Below are positions 1 through 6,784 of a DNA stretch of 14,083 nt, in pieces. This stretch comes from Gemmatimonadota bacterium. GTDB lineage: Bacteria > Gemmatimonadota > Gemmatimonadetes > Palauibacterales > Palauibacteraceae. Within the stretch, counting starts at the first letter, position 1; each line of letters starts with the position of its first letter. The stretch covers positions 1 through 14,083 of the forward strand of contig JAOTWC010000013.1 of assembly GCA_029863105.1 (NCBI GenBank). Reading direction: 5' to 3'. The notes below the pieces were generated by a model. It was not told the DNA's origin and did no database searches. It was given only the letters and a program-made list of their open reading frames with translations. A program made the translations under genes and the position numbers.

Positions 1-1192
1 GCCGCGATCCGTTCAGGATCTCGGGCCGCTTGCGCTCCTCCGGCGTCATGGACAGCACAATCGCTTCCAGGCGCCGGATCCGCTTCGGATTCATCTCGAC
101 CCCGTGCACCATCTTCGACTTTACGCCCGGAATCATCTTCAACATGTCCTCGAGAGGACCCATCCTCTGGATCTGGCCGATCGCCCGAAGAAAATCCTCC
201 AGATCGAACTGCCCGCCACCGAGCACCTTCTTCTCCAAGTGCCGCGTCGCTTCGGGGTCGATCGTCTGCTGGGCCTTTTCGACCAGCCCGACGATGTCAC
301 CCATCTGCAATATGCGACCGGCCATCCGTTCCGCGTCGAACGCGGTCAGGTCCTCGGTTCGCTCGCCGGTACCCACAAACTTCACAGGCACGCCCAACAC
401 GCCATGAATGGACAGCGCCGCGCCACCCCGGGTATCGCCATCCATCTTGGTCAGCACCACACCGGTGATGCCGATCGCGTCGTCAAACCCGCGCGCGATC
501 CGAACCGCCTCCTGCCCCGTCATTCCGTCGGCGACGAACAGTATCTCGTCCGGTTTCGCCGCCTCCCTCAGATCCGCCAGCTCCCGAATGAGCGGCTCGT
601 CGGCCTGCAGCCGACCGGCCGTGTCCAGCAGGACGTGGGTCATCCCGGTCCTGCGTGCGCGATCGATCGCACCGTTCGCAAAGCGAACCACGTCCTGTTC
701 GTCCGGATCGTGCAGCACCGGCACACCGATGGACTCGGCCAGCGACGCCAACTGGTCTCCTGCCGCCGGCCGGTACGGGTCACAACCCACGAGAACGGGA
801 CGACGGCCTTCGCCGGCCAATCGCCGTGCCAGCTTTGCGGCTGTCGTCGTCTTCCCGGAACCCTGCAGCCCTACGAGCATGATTACGGTCGGCGGCACGG
901 CCGACTCCGCGAGCTTCGCTGCGCCCTCACCGCCGAGTACGGCAACCAGCTCGTCGTGCACGATCTTGACGACCTGGTCTCCAGGCCGAATCGACTTCAA
1001 CACCGACTCGCCGAGAGCCCTCTTCTCGACACGGCCGAGGAAACCCTTGGCGACCTGAAAGTTCACATCGGCCTCCAACAGGGCACGACGGACTTCCCGC
1101 AATGCCTCCCTCAGCATGGGCGCTGTCAGTACGCCGCGGCTCTTCAGCCCGCGGAACACGCCGTCCAACCTGTCGCCCAGAAGCTCGAACAT
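1..1192 (-). CDS. ffh: Signal recognition particle protein Ffh (3' end cut by window edge)
   Basis: SRP GTPase that binds signal sequences on nascent chains together with 4.5S RNA and delivers ribosomes to FtsY at the inner membrane. The first 397 residues are visible. The N domain covers about 1-95. The G domain follows with P-loop GLQGSGKTTT (108-117), DPYRPAAGDQL (138-148), DTAGR (190-194) and TKMDG (248-252). The M domain begins near residue 300, and the window ends in INGSR-type sequence (LNGSR), just before the usual RNA-binding GSG motif. The family is usually about 440-460 aa, so roughly 50-60 residues lie outside. The ATG at 1192 is supported by GGAG six bases upstream (1202-1199) and by the family-typical start MFELLGDRL. 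It has its own promoter and a structured leader and is separated from purA by 158 bp. No key residue is missing in the visible part. Identification is near certain. Confidence 0.97.
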   Translation of the reverse strand, partial: MFELLGDRLDGVFRGLKSRGVLTAPMLREALREVRRALLEADVNFQVAKGFLGRVEKRALGESVLKSIRPGDQVVKIVHDELVAVLGGEGAAKLAESAVPPTVIMLVGLQGSGKTTTAAKLARRLAGEGRRPVLVGCDPYRPAAGDQLASLAESIGVPVLHDPDEQDVVRFANGAIDRARRTGMTHVLLDTAGRLQADEPLIRELADLREAAKPDEILFVADGMTGQEAVRIARGFDDAIGITGVVLTKMDGDTRGGAALSIHGVLGVPVKFVGTGERTEDLTAFDAERMAGRILQMGDIVGLVEKAQQTIDPEATRHLEKKVLGGGQFDLEDFLRAIGQIQRMGPLEDMLKMIPGVKSKMVHGVEMNPKRIRRLEAIVLSMTPEERKRPEILNGSR

Positions 1193-1205
1193 CACCAGCT
1201 CCAGC

Positions 1206-1242
1206 AAACAAAAGACGCGACGCCCGTGGGCATATCGCGTCT
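1206..1242 (-). terminator. Terminator-like hairpin with U-tract in the ffh leader
   Basis: On the minus strand, arms AGACGCGA (1242-1235) and TCGCGTCT (1220-1213) pair perfectly. An inner GCCC/GGGC pair extends the stem beyond a small internal loop. The stem is followed at once by TTTGTTT (1212-1206). This has the form of an intrinsic terminator, yet it sits between the ffh promoter and the ffh Shine-Dalgarno. It is either the terminator of the upstream purA operon or an attenuator acting on ffh transcripts. Hairpin and U-tract are plain in the sequence; the function is inferred. Confidence 0.6.
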
Positions 1243-1245
1243 GCC

Positions 1246-1269
1246 CGTTCCGGCGGCCGCGCCGGAACG
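1246..1269 (-). other. Perfect GC-rich hairpin in the ffh leader
   Basis: A perfect 9-bp inverted repeat (arms CGTTCCGGC and GCCGGAACG) with a 6-nt loop lies directly downstream of the predicted ffh transcription start. It would form a very stable RNA stem. It has no U-tract of its own, so alone it is not an intrinsic terminator; it may be a stabilising, pausing or regulatory element. Confidence 0.7.
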
Positions 1270-1284
1270 CCGAGAGAGCCGCAT

Positions 1285-1313
1285 ATTATAGAAGGAACCA
1301 GGCCATCAGGCAA
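1285..1313 (-). promoter_or_regulatory. Sigma-70-type promoter of ffh
   Basis: On the minus strand there is a -35 TTGCCT (1313-1308), a 17-bp spacer and a perfect -10 TATAAT (1290-1285). This is the best promoter match in the window and an AT-rich spot in GC-rich DNA. Transcription should begin near 1279-1277, giving an 85-nt leader before the ffh ATG. It implies that ffh and what follows are transcribed separately from the trpS-purA operon. The start site is inferred from consensus only. Confidence 0.75.
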
Positions 1314-1350
1314 CGCGTCGGAGCAGGCACCGAGCCCGGATCGCGGCGTG

Positions 1351-2637
1351 CTACACGGTTATGATCTGACTCCGGCCGGATCCAACGCTCACATAGCGGA
1401 TGGGGACGCCCGAAACGGATTCGACACGCCTGAGATACGCACGAGCCTTCTCCGGGAGGGTTTCCATCGTTCGGCAGTCCGTTGTCGACCGTTTCCAGCC
1501 CGGGAGCGTCTCGTACACCGGCACGACGCGATCCAGCCGGGTGGTGCGGGCCGGAAATCCGCCCTGATCGGCACCGTCGAACTCATACGCCACCCCGAGC
1601 TTCAGTTCGTCGAAGCTATCGAGCACATCGAGCTTGGTCACCGCCAGCGCCGTAAGCCCATTGACGGCAGCCGCATGGCGCACTACCACGCCATCAAACC
1701 ATCCCGGCCGACGTGGACGCCCGGTCGTCGCACCGTATTCGCCGCCGAGGGTGCGCAGATTCTCCGCTTCCTCGCCCTTGAGTTCCGTCGGTAGAGGGCC
1801 GTTGCCGACCCGGGTCGTATACGCCTTGACCACCCCGAGAACTTCGTCGATCACCGTGGGTCCGATACCGACTCCGACGGCCGCACCGCCAGCTGTCGTA
1901 TTGGAGGAGGTCACGAAGGGATAGGTCCCATGGTCGACATCCAGCAACGAACCCTGCGCTCCTTCGAGCAGGACGCGTCCGCGCGCATTGAGTGCGGTCC
2001 TGATTTCGTCGCCCACATCCACCGCCCGCGTCAGCAGACTGGGAGCGACAGATTCGAGATGGTCCATGATCTCGGTCGCGTTCGCCCGGTCGTCCGATCC
2101 GAAGGCACCCAGGCGGCTGTTGGCCCAGGAGCAGCGTTCTACGACCATCGGCCTTAGCGCGGAAAGGTCAACCAGGTCGCACACCCGGATCCCGGCTCGG
2201 GCGACCTTGTCCCTGTACGCGGGGCCGATGCCACGTCGGGTCGTCCCGATCTGCACACCACCGCTCGTCTCACTCGCACCGTCGAGCAGTTTGTGGTACG
2301 GCAGGACCAGGTGGGCTCGCCAGGAAATTCCGAGTCGGCGCGAAATGTCGATCCCCCGACCTTCCAGCATGTCGACTTCTTCAGCCAGCGTCCACGGGTC
2401 GACGACAACGCCGTTGCCGAGCAGACAGCGCACCGAAGGATAGAGGGCACCGGAGGGGATCAGGTGCAGGATGAACTGCTCTTCACCGACTTCGACCGTG
2501 TGGCCGGCATTCGCCCCGCCCTGGTATCGTGCCACGATCGTCGCCTGTTCGGCGATCACATCGGTAATCTTTCCTTTGCCTTCGTCGCCCCACTGAGCGC
2601 CTACAAGCACGATGCAACGAGCGGATTCGCTGAACAT
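1351..2637 (-). CDS. purA: Adenylosuccinate synthetase
   Basis: Cytoplasmic enzyme that joins IMP and aspartate using GTP to form adenylosuccinate, the first committed step from IMP to AMP. It is 428 aa, close to the usual 430. The N-terminal GTP-binding signature GAQWGDEGKGK (13-23) contains catalytic Asp18, and NAGHTVEV carries the catalytic His (46). The middle motif GTTRRGIGPAYRDKVAR and the later NTTAGGAAVGVGIGP and ETLPGWK are all family-typical. The ATG at 2637 directly follows the aldolase stop TGA (2640-2638) with no gap. A GAGG six bases upstream lies inside the aldolase end, so translation is probably coupled. It is the last gene of the trpS-purA operon. No clear terminator follows its stop until the hairpin at 1242-1206. 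Confidence 0.97.
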   Translation of the reverse strand: MFSESARCIVLVGAQWGDEGKGKITDVIAEQATIVARYQGGANAGHTVEVGEEQFILHLIPSGALYPSVRCLLGNGVVVDPWTLAEEVDMLEGRGIDISRRLGISWRAHLVLPYHKLLDGASETSGGVQIGTTRRGIGPAYRDKVARAGIRVCDLVDLSALRPMVVERCSWANSRLGAFGSDDRANATEIMDHLESVAPSLLTRAVDVGDEIRTALNARGRVLLEGAQGSLLDVDHGTYPFVTSSNTTAGGAAVGVGIGPTVIDEVLGVVKAYTTRVGNGPLPTELKGEEAENLRTLGGEYGATTGRPRRPGWFDGVVVRHAAAVNGLTALAVTKLDVLDSFDELKLGVAYEFDGADQGGFPARTTRLDRVVPVYETLPGWKRSTTDCRTMETLPEKARAYLRRVESVSGVPIRYVSVGSGRSQIITV

Positions 2638-3549
2638 TCAGTTCCTCACGGCCGGCCCGTCGATGGGCAGGCCCGCATGTATGAGTGCGTCCTGAATCGT
2701 GCCACGCGTATGGTCGTTCGGCGGCAGCAGGGGCGGACGCGGTAATCCTCCGACCATTCCAAGCCGATCGAGGGCGTACTTGATTCCCGGCACTCCGGTC
2801 CCGGCAACGATGGCGCGGTGCAGAGGCCCGATGCGCTCCTGCAGCCGTCCAGCCTCGCTCGTGCGTCCCGCAACGAACGCGGCGTACAGATCTGCCGACT
2901 CGGCCGGTGCCAGCACGCCGACCGCGATGATGCCGCCGCGGGCCCCGATTTCCAAACCAGCGTACAGATGGGTGCCGGCCCCGACGAGAACCGTCGCCCG
3001 ATCTCCGCACACCGCACACAGGGCTCCCAGATTCTGAGTGTCGCCGGACGAGTCTTTGATTCCCACGATGTTTCCGTGACGAATCAACTCGCCGACCAGC
3101 TCGGGAGTCAGGTCGATCGGCACGAATTTCGGCACGTGATACAGAAGTACCGGCACCGGCGAGGCGTCCGCCACCTCCCAGAAGTGCAGCCGCAGGGCCT
3201 CCGCTGTCATCTGCGTGCGGAAATACGATGGCGGAAGGACGAGCACCGCGTCCGCGCCCGCGGCGGCGGCCTCCGCGCAGACCTGGATCGTAGCCCGGGT
3301 CGACTGCCTGCCGGCGCCAGCGATTACGATACGATCATCCGGCAGCGTCTCACGCGCGACGCGAACGGCAGCCACAAACTCCGAGGGCTCCAGCAGCACG
3401 GACTCGCCGGTCGAACCTCCCACGAGAACACCCGCGATGGACACCTCGCTCCAGGTCTTGAGGTTGGACGCGAAGCCATCGCTGTCGAACTGGCCGTCCG
3501 ATGGCCGGAACGGAGTAGTTACCGGCAGATGGACACCGTTCAGATTCAT
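2638..3549 (-). CDS. DapA/NAL-superfamily aldolase, HOGA-like (4-hydroxy-tetrahydrodipicolinate synthase family)
   Basis: A 303-aa class I aldolase of the dihydrodipicolinate synthase / N-acetylneuraminate lyase superfamily, a TIM barrel that forms a Schiff base with pyruvate. Visible active-site parts are GSTGES (45-50), Tyr109 in PPSYF, Tyr137 in YHVPKF and the Schiff-base Lys165 in GIKDSSGD. Residue 142, where E. coli DapA has substrate-binding Arg138, is Phe. The GIKDSSGD motif and a GVPGIKYALDRLG tail resemble mitochondrial 4-hydroxy-2-oxoglutarate aldolase more than classic DapA. It could still supply lysine or peptidoglycan precursor, since lysA lies 9 kb away, but the dapA name is not safe. 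The start at 3549 overlaps the PilT-like stop by ATGA; reading further upstream would run through the PilT gene out of frame. It touches purA directly. Confidence 0.85.
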   Translation of the reverse strand: MNLNGVHLPVTTPFRPSDGQFDSDGFASNLKTWSEVSIAGVLVGGSTGESVLLEPSEFVAAVRVARETLPDDRIVIAGAGRQSTRATIQVCAEAAAAGADAVLVLPPSYFRTQMTAEALRLHFWEVADASPVPVLLYHVPKFVPIDLTPELVGELIRHGNIVGIKDSSGDTQNLGALCAVCGDRATVLVGAGTHLYAGLEIGARGGIIAVGVLAPAESADLYAAFVAGRTSEAGRLQERIGPLHRAIVAGTGVPGIKYALDRLGMVGGLPRPPLLPPNDHTRGTIQDALIHAGLPIDGPAVRN

Positions 3550-4634
3550 TGGCCACCGTGAGGGCCGTCGTCGGCCAGCGTTTCCATCACGAGTTCGAAG
3601 TCGCTCGGACTCGGCGCCGCGGACTTTGCCAACTCGTAGTCCACCAATCCGATTTGAACCAGTTCGCGGAGGGACTGCTGCATCGTCCGCATGCCGTACG
3701 CTTCCCGTCCCTGCTCCATCAGCTCCATAATCTCCTCTGCGGGCCGCGCATTCAGAATGCACTCGCGCACGGCACCTGTTACACGCAGCACCTCGACGGC
3801 GGGGATCAACGTATCCGTTCCCGACCGCGGCAGGAGCCGCTGGGCGATCACCGCCATCAGCGTGTCGGCCACACGTGAGCGGACCAGATCCAGCTCATCA
3901 TCCTCGAACGATCCCAGCAGCTGGCCGATCGCGCCGACTGCCGTGGCCGAGTGCATCGTCGTGATGACGAGCAGTCCCAGTTCCGCGGCGCGAATTGCCG
4001 TCGCCACCGTCTCACGATCGCGCATTTCACCGATAAGGATGACGTCGGCGTCCTGCCGGAGGGCAGCCCGAAGTCCGTCCCGGAACGACGGAGTATCCAC
4101 GCCGATCTCACGCTGGGTCACGGTGCTCACGTCGTCGGGGTGGAGGAACTCGATGGGATCCTCGAGCGTCACGATGTGCTTCTGGAGCCGGCTGTTGAGC
4201 CACCCCACCATGGCCGCGAGCGTGTTGCTCTTCCCCGTCCCCACCGCCCCGGTGATCAACACGATTCCACGCGGCAGTTCAGCAATCTCGCCCAGTACGG
4301 GTGGAAGGTTCAATTCGTCGAGTGTCGGTACCGCCAGCGGGATAACGCGCATGATGATCATGAACTTGCCCCGCTGGCGCAGGATGTTGACGCGAAATCG
4401 ACCCACGTCAGCCAGGTCCCAGGACGTATCGTAATCCCGCAGGCTGTCGAGATTTTCTCGGTCGCGCTCGTTCGATATCAACCTGAGCGCCAGCTGGCGC
4501 ACGTCTTCCGCGGCCAGGACCTGGCTGGACAGTTTCACCATCTTGCCGTCGATGCGCGCACGGAAGACGTCCCCGGCCTTGATGTGAATCACTCGGGCTC
4601 CGCGTTCCACGGCCGCCGCGACAAGTCGCTCCAC
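3546..4634 (-). CDS. PilT-like type IV pilus retraction ATPase
   Basis: Hexameric cytoplasmic ATPase of the PilT/PilU branch of secretion ATPases, which powers pilus retraction. It is 362 aa, the usual PilT size. Visible motifs are Walker A GAVGTGKS (129-136), Asp box VTLEDPIEFLH (155-165), Walker B DVILIGEMRD (197-206) with its catalytic Glu, and a His box around TMHSATA (226-232). The C-terminal GMRTMQQSL segment is typical. The N-terminal region, usually SDLHL, reads VIHIKAG, and the retraction motif AIRNLIRE is altered to AVRECILN (288-295), so this may be a specialised paralogue. The start is GTG at 4634, one base after the dehydrogenase stop. It overlaps the aldolase by 4 bp. No other pilus gene is in the window, so its pilus partners lie elsewhere. 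Confidence 0.9.
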   Translation of the reverse strand: MERLVAAAVERGARVIHIKAGDVFRARIDGKMVKLSSQVLAAEDVRQLALRLISNERDRENLDSLRDYDTSWDLADVGRFRVNILRQRGKFMIIMRVIPLAVPTLDELNLPPVLGEIAELPRGIVLITGAVGTGKSNTLAAMVGWLNSRLQKHIVTLEDPIEFLHPDDVSTVTQREIGVDTPSFRDGLRAALRQDADVILIGEMRDRETVATAIRAAELGLLVITTMHSATAVGAIGQLLGSFEDDELDLVRSRVADTLMAVIAQRLLPRSGTDTLIPAVEVLRVTGAVRECILNARPAEEIMELMEQGREAYGMRTMQQSLRELVQIGLVDYELAKSAAPSPSDFELVMETLADDGPHGGQ

Positions 4635-4635
4635 C

Positions 4636-5664
4636 TCAGTACCCCCGATGTTTGTCGACGAGATTTACCAGGGTCTCCCCCCGTAAGAAACGAGCCAGAT
4701 TCTCTGCCATCAGGGCTGTCTGACGCTCCCAGAAGCGGGGCGAGACCGAGCCGGTATGGGGCGTCGCCAGAACGTTCGACAGCTCGAGAAGCGGACTGTC
4801 GGCCGGCAGCGGCTCTCGCCGAAACACGTCGAGCGCCGCGCCACGCAGAGAACCGCGCCGCAGGGCAGCTACCAGGGCCGCCTCGTCCACGATGCTGCCG
4901 CGAGCCACGTTCAACAAGACGGCGTCAGATCGCATGGCCGCCAGCGCTTCTTTCCCGAACAGGCCCACGCTGCCGGCCGTTTCGGGAAGCGCGAGCACGA
5001 CATAGTGCGCATCCGAGACGGCCTCGGGCAGCCGGTCGGTACCAAAAACGCGATCCGCCTCTTCGGGCAGTGGTTGATCGGGGCGGGCCCGTACCGCCGT
5101 CACGTTCATTCCCAAGGCCGCCGCGAGCCGACCGATTTCACGCCCGATGCCCCCGTACCCGATGACCGCGACACGACTCCCTCCGACTTCGCGCAACGGG
5201 CTGGACGAACATGCCGAGGCGTCGAACGGCCACGGATCTGCCGGGCCGGCGGCGAGATCGAAACCACGCGCGAAATACAGAATGGCACCGATCGCCCACT
5301 CGGCCAGTGGACGACCGTACACGCCGGCAGAGTTGGTAAACAGCACGCCGCTCGCCTTCATCTCTGCGGTGAGGGACGACCGGACGCCCGCCGCCGCGGA
5401 GTGCACCCAGCGCAGGTTCGGGCCTCGGCGCAGAACGACGGCGGGCACTCCGAATCCCATGTAGATCTCGGCGTCGGCGACGGCGGCCAGCACTTCGTCG
5501 GGAACGGTCTCAACCCCATCCCCCGAGGCCTTGGCCACTATGGGGATCGACTCCACCTCCCAGTCAGGCCCTGCCACATCGCTCAGACGACGGAGACTGT
5601 CGGACGGAATCGACCAGGTGGGGTACCTGTCAGAGTGCATCCAGGCCACGAGACGGTGGACCAT
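4636..5664 (-). CDS. D-isomer-specific 2-hydroxyacid dehydrogenase (glyoxylate/hydroxypyruvate reductase-like)
   Basis: NAD(P)-dependent oxidoreductase interconverting 2-keto acids and D-2-hydroxy acids. It is 342 aa and full length. The Rossmann motif is GYGGIG (169-174). The catalytic triad is complete: Arg255 in NVARGSIVDE, Glu284 in RREPLP and His303 in TPHTGS. The substrate loop SAAAGV lies at 89-94. Where NAD-specific members carry an acidic residue after beta-2, this protein has AVRARPD (190-196), with Arg192. That suggests NADPH preference, as in glyoxylate/hydroxypyruvate reductases. The exact substrate cannot be read from sequence; phosphoglycerate dehydrogenase is less likely because there is no regulatory ACT domain. 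The ATG at 5664 starts 9 nt after the trpS stop, without a strong Shine-Dalgarno; Met9 is a possible alternative. Confidence 0.88.
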   Translation of the reverse strand: MVHRLVAWMHSDRYPTWSIPSDSLRRLSDVAGPDWEVESIPIVAKASGDGVETVPDEVLAAVADAEIYMGFGVPAVVLRRGPNLRWVHSAAAGVRSSLTAEMKASGVLFTNSAGVYGRPLAEWAIGAILYFARGFDLAAGPADPWPFDASACSSSPLREVGGSRVAVIGYGGIGREIGRLAAALGMNVTAVRARPDQPLPEEADRVFGTDRLPEAVSDAHYVVLALPETAGSVGLFGKEALAAMRSDAVLLNVARGSIVDEAALVAALRRGSLRGAALDVFRREPLPADSPLLELSNVLATPHTGSVSPRFWERQTALMAENLARFLRGETLVNLVDKHRGY

Positions 5665-5673
5665 GGACGCCGC

Positions 5674-6672
5674 TCAGGAAGGTGAGGTGCTGAGGCCCAT
5701 GCGCTGCCGCACCTCCGCGATCGTTTCGCGCGCCACACTGCGTGCACTCGCGGTGCCCGCCGCGAGAATCTGTCTCACGCGCTCGGGACGGTCGGCCAGC
5801 TCTCGCGCCCGCTCCCGAACGGGTGCCAGGGTTTCGGCCAGGTTGTCCGCCAGGCGGTTCTTGCAGTCGACACACCCGATACCGGCCGTCTGGCACAGGA
5901 TTTCGATGTCGTCGCGCTCGGCAGACGACGAGAAATGGCCGTGCAACGCGAACACGTTGCAGACGTGAGGATTGCCCGGATCGTCCTTGCGGACGCGGGC
6001 CGGGTCTGTCACGGCGGTCCGCACGAGGCTGTGCAGCTCGTCGGGCTCCGCGAGCAGTGGGATCGTGTTGCCCTGTGACTTGGACATCTTCGTGGCGCCG
6101 TCGAGCCCCAGAATCCGCTTTCCGTGAGGAAGAATCAGAGGCTGTGGCTCCGGGAAGACCTGCCCGAAACGGGCATTCCATCGGCGAGCAATCTCGCGGG
6201 TCAGCTCCAGATGCTGCCGCTGGTCCTCCCCCACCGGAACGCGCTCGCCGAGGTACAGGAGGATGTCCGCCGCCTGCAGCACCGGATACGTCAGCAGGCC
6301 GGCGTTGACGCTTTCGGCATCTCTCGATTTGTCCTTGAACTGGGTCATACGCTGCAGCTCGCCGAGCGGAGTCACCGTGCCCAGCAACCACTGCAACTCG
6401 GTGTGCTCCGGCACGGAGGACTGCACGAACAGCGTGCACCGCTCGGGATCGAGACCACTCGCCAGCAGGCCGACTGCCAGGTCCAGCACGCGCTGCTCAA
6501 GATCCCTGGGGTCGTACTGGACCGTGATCGCGTGCAGGTCGACGATACAGTAGAAGCCATCGTAGTCGTCCAGCAGATCCACCCAGTTCCGGACCGCACC
6601 CAGGTAATTTCCGATGTGCATCTCGCCGGACGGCTGGATACCACTCAGGATGCGGGGTTTGCCTTGGCTCAT
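5674..6672 (-). CDS. trpS: Tryptophanyl-tRNA synthetase
   Basis: Class Ic aminoacyl-tRNA synthetase that charges tRNA-Trp, acting as a cytoplasmic homodimer. It is 332 aa, the normal bacterial length. The HIGH-type motif is PSGEMHIGNYLGA (14-26) and the KMSKS loop is TKMSKSQGN (194-202). Other family marks are FYCIVDLHAIT (40-50), YPVLQAADILLY (129-140), VGEDQRQHLELTR (147-159) and the late CVDCK segment. The ATG at 6672 is chosen because MSQGKPRILSGIQPSG matches the family N-terminus. No good Shine-Dalgarno precedes it, so initiation may be weak or SD-independent. It is the first gene of the operon running to purA and is divergent from the phosphatase gene across 112 bp. Confidence 0.97.
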   Translation of the reverse strand: MSQGKPRILSGIQPSGEMHIGNYLGAVRNWVDLLDDYDGFYCIVDLHAITVQYDPRDLEQRVLDLAVGLLASGLDPERCTLFVQSSVPEHTELQWLLGTVTPLGELQRMTQFKDKSRDAESVNAGLLTYPVLQAADILLYLGERVPVGEDQRQHLELTREIARRWNARFGQVFPEPQPLILPHGKRILGLDGATKMSKSQGNTIPLLAEPDELHSLVRTAVTDPARVRKDDPGNPHVCNVFALHGHFSSSAERDDIEILCQTAGIGCVDCKNRLADNLAETLAPVRERARELADRPERVRQILAAGTASARSVARETIAEVRQRMGLSTSPS

Positions 6673-6711
6673 ATGGGGTTACGTTGTGGGCGTGGAGGCC
6701 GGTGATTACGG

Positions 6712-6732
6712 CGCCACGTGCGCTTCGTGGCG
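6712..6732. repeat. Perfect 7-bp inverted repeat in the trpS/phosphatase divergent spacer
   Basis: CGCCACG (6712-6718) and CGTGGCG (6726-6732) flank a 7-nt loop. Read on the minus strand it would form a hairpin early in a trpS leader. As DNA it could be an operator for one or both divergent genes. It has no U-tract and no T-box features. Confidence 0.4.
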
Positions 6733-6741
6733 GATCGTCGC

Positions 6742-6770
6742 AACGTACCGGCGGTCGGAAACGCGGGCAA
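6742..6770 (-). promoter_or_regulatory. Weak candidate promoter for the trpS operon
   Basis: On the minus strand, TTGCCC (6770-6765), a 17-bp spacer and TACGTT (6747-6742) give a -35/-10 pair with a poor -10. It is in the right place for a leader of about 60 nt before trpS. It is only a candidate; the rest of the 112-bp divergent spacer shows nothing better on either strand. Confidence 0.22.
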
Positions 6771-6784
6771 CAACGGGAATCGGC

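Noticed and set aside
104..1291. Long plus-strand open frame (395 codons) opposite ffh
   Set aside because: It is a GC-driven shadow antisense to the clear Ffh coding frame; the product is Arg/His/Gln-rich with no family features.
3550..3762. 71-residue N-terminal extension of the aldolase
   Set aside because: It lies inside the PilT-like gene in another frame and is not aldolase-like; MNLNGVHLPVTTPF at 3549 is the natural start.
3951..5165. Plus-strand open frame of 404 codons over the PilT-like and dehydrogenase genes
   Set aside because: It spans two real genes on the other strand and has low-complexity, Arg/Pro-rich sequence.
4756..5685. Plus-strand open frame of 309 codons opposite the dehydrogenase
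   Set aside because: Antisense shadow; no recognisable motif and very high Arg/Gly/His content.
5630..6439. Minus-strand open frame of 269 codons within trpS
   Set aside because: Alternative frame of trpS; the TrpRS motifs lie in the other frame.
6614..6784. 57-residue N-terminal extension of the phosphatase
   Set aside because: It overlaps the 5' end of trpS and is not family sequence; the ATG at 6785 has a plausible GGGA site.
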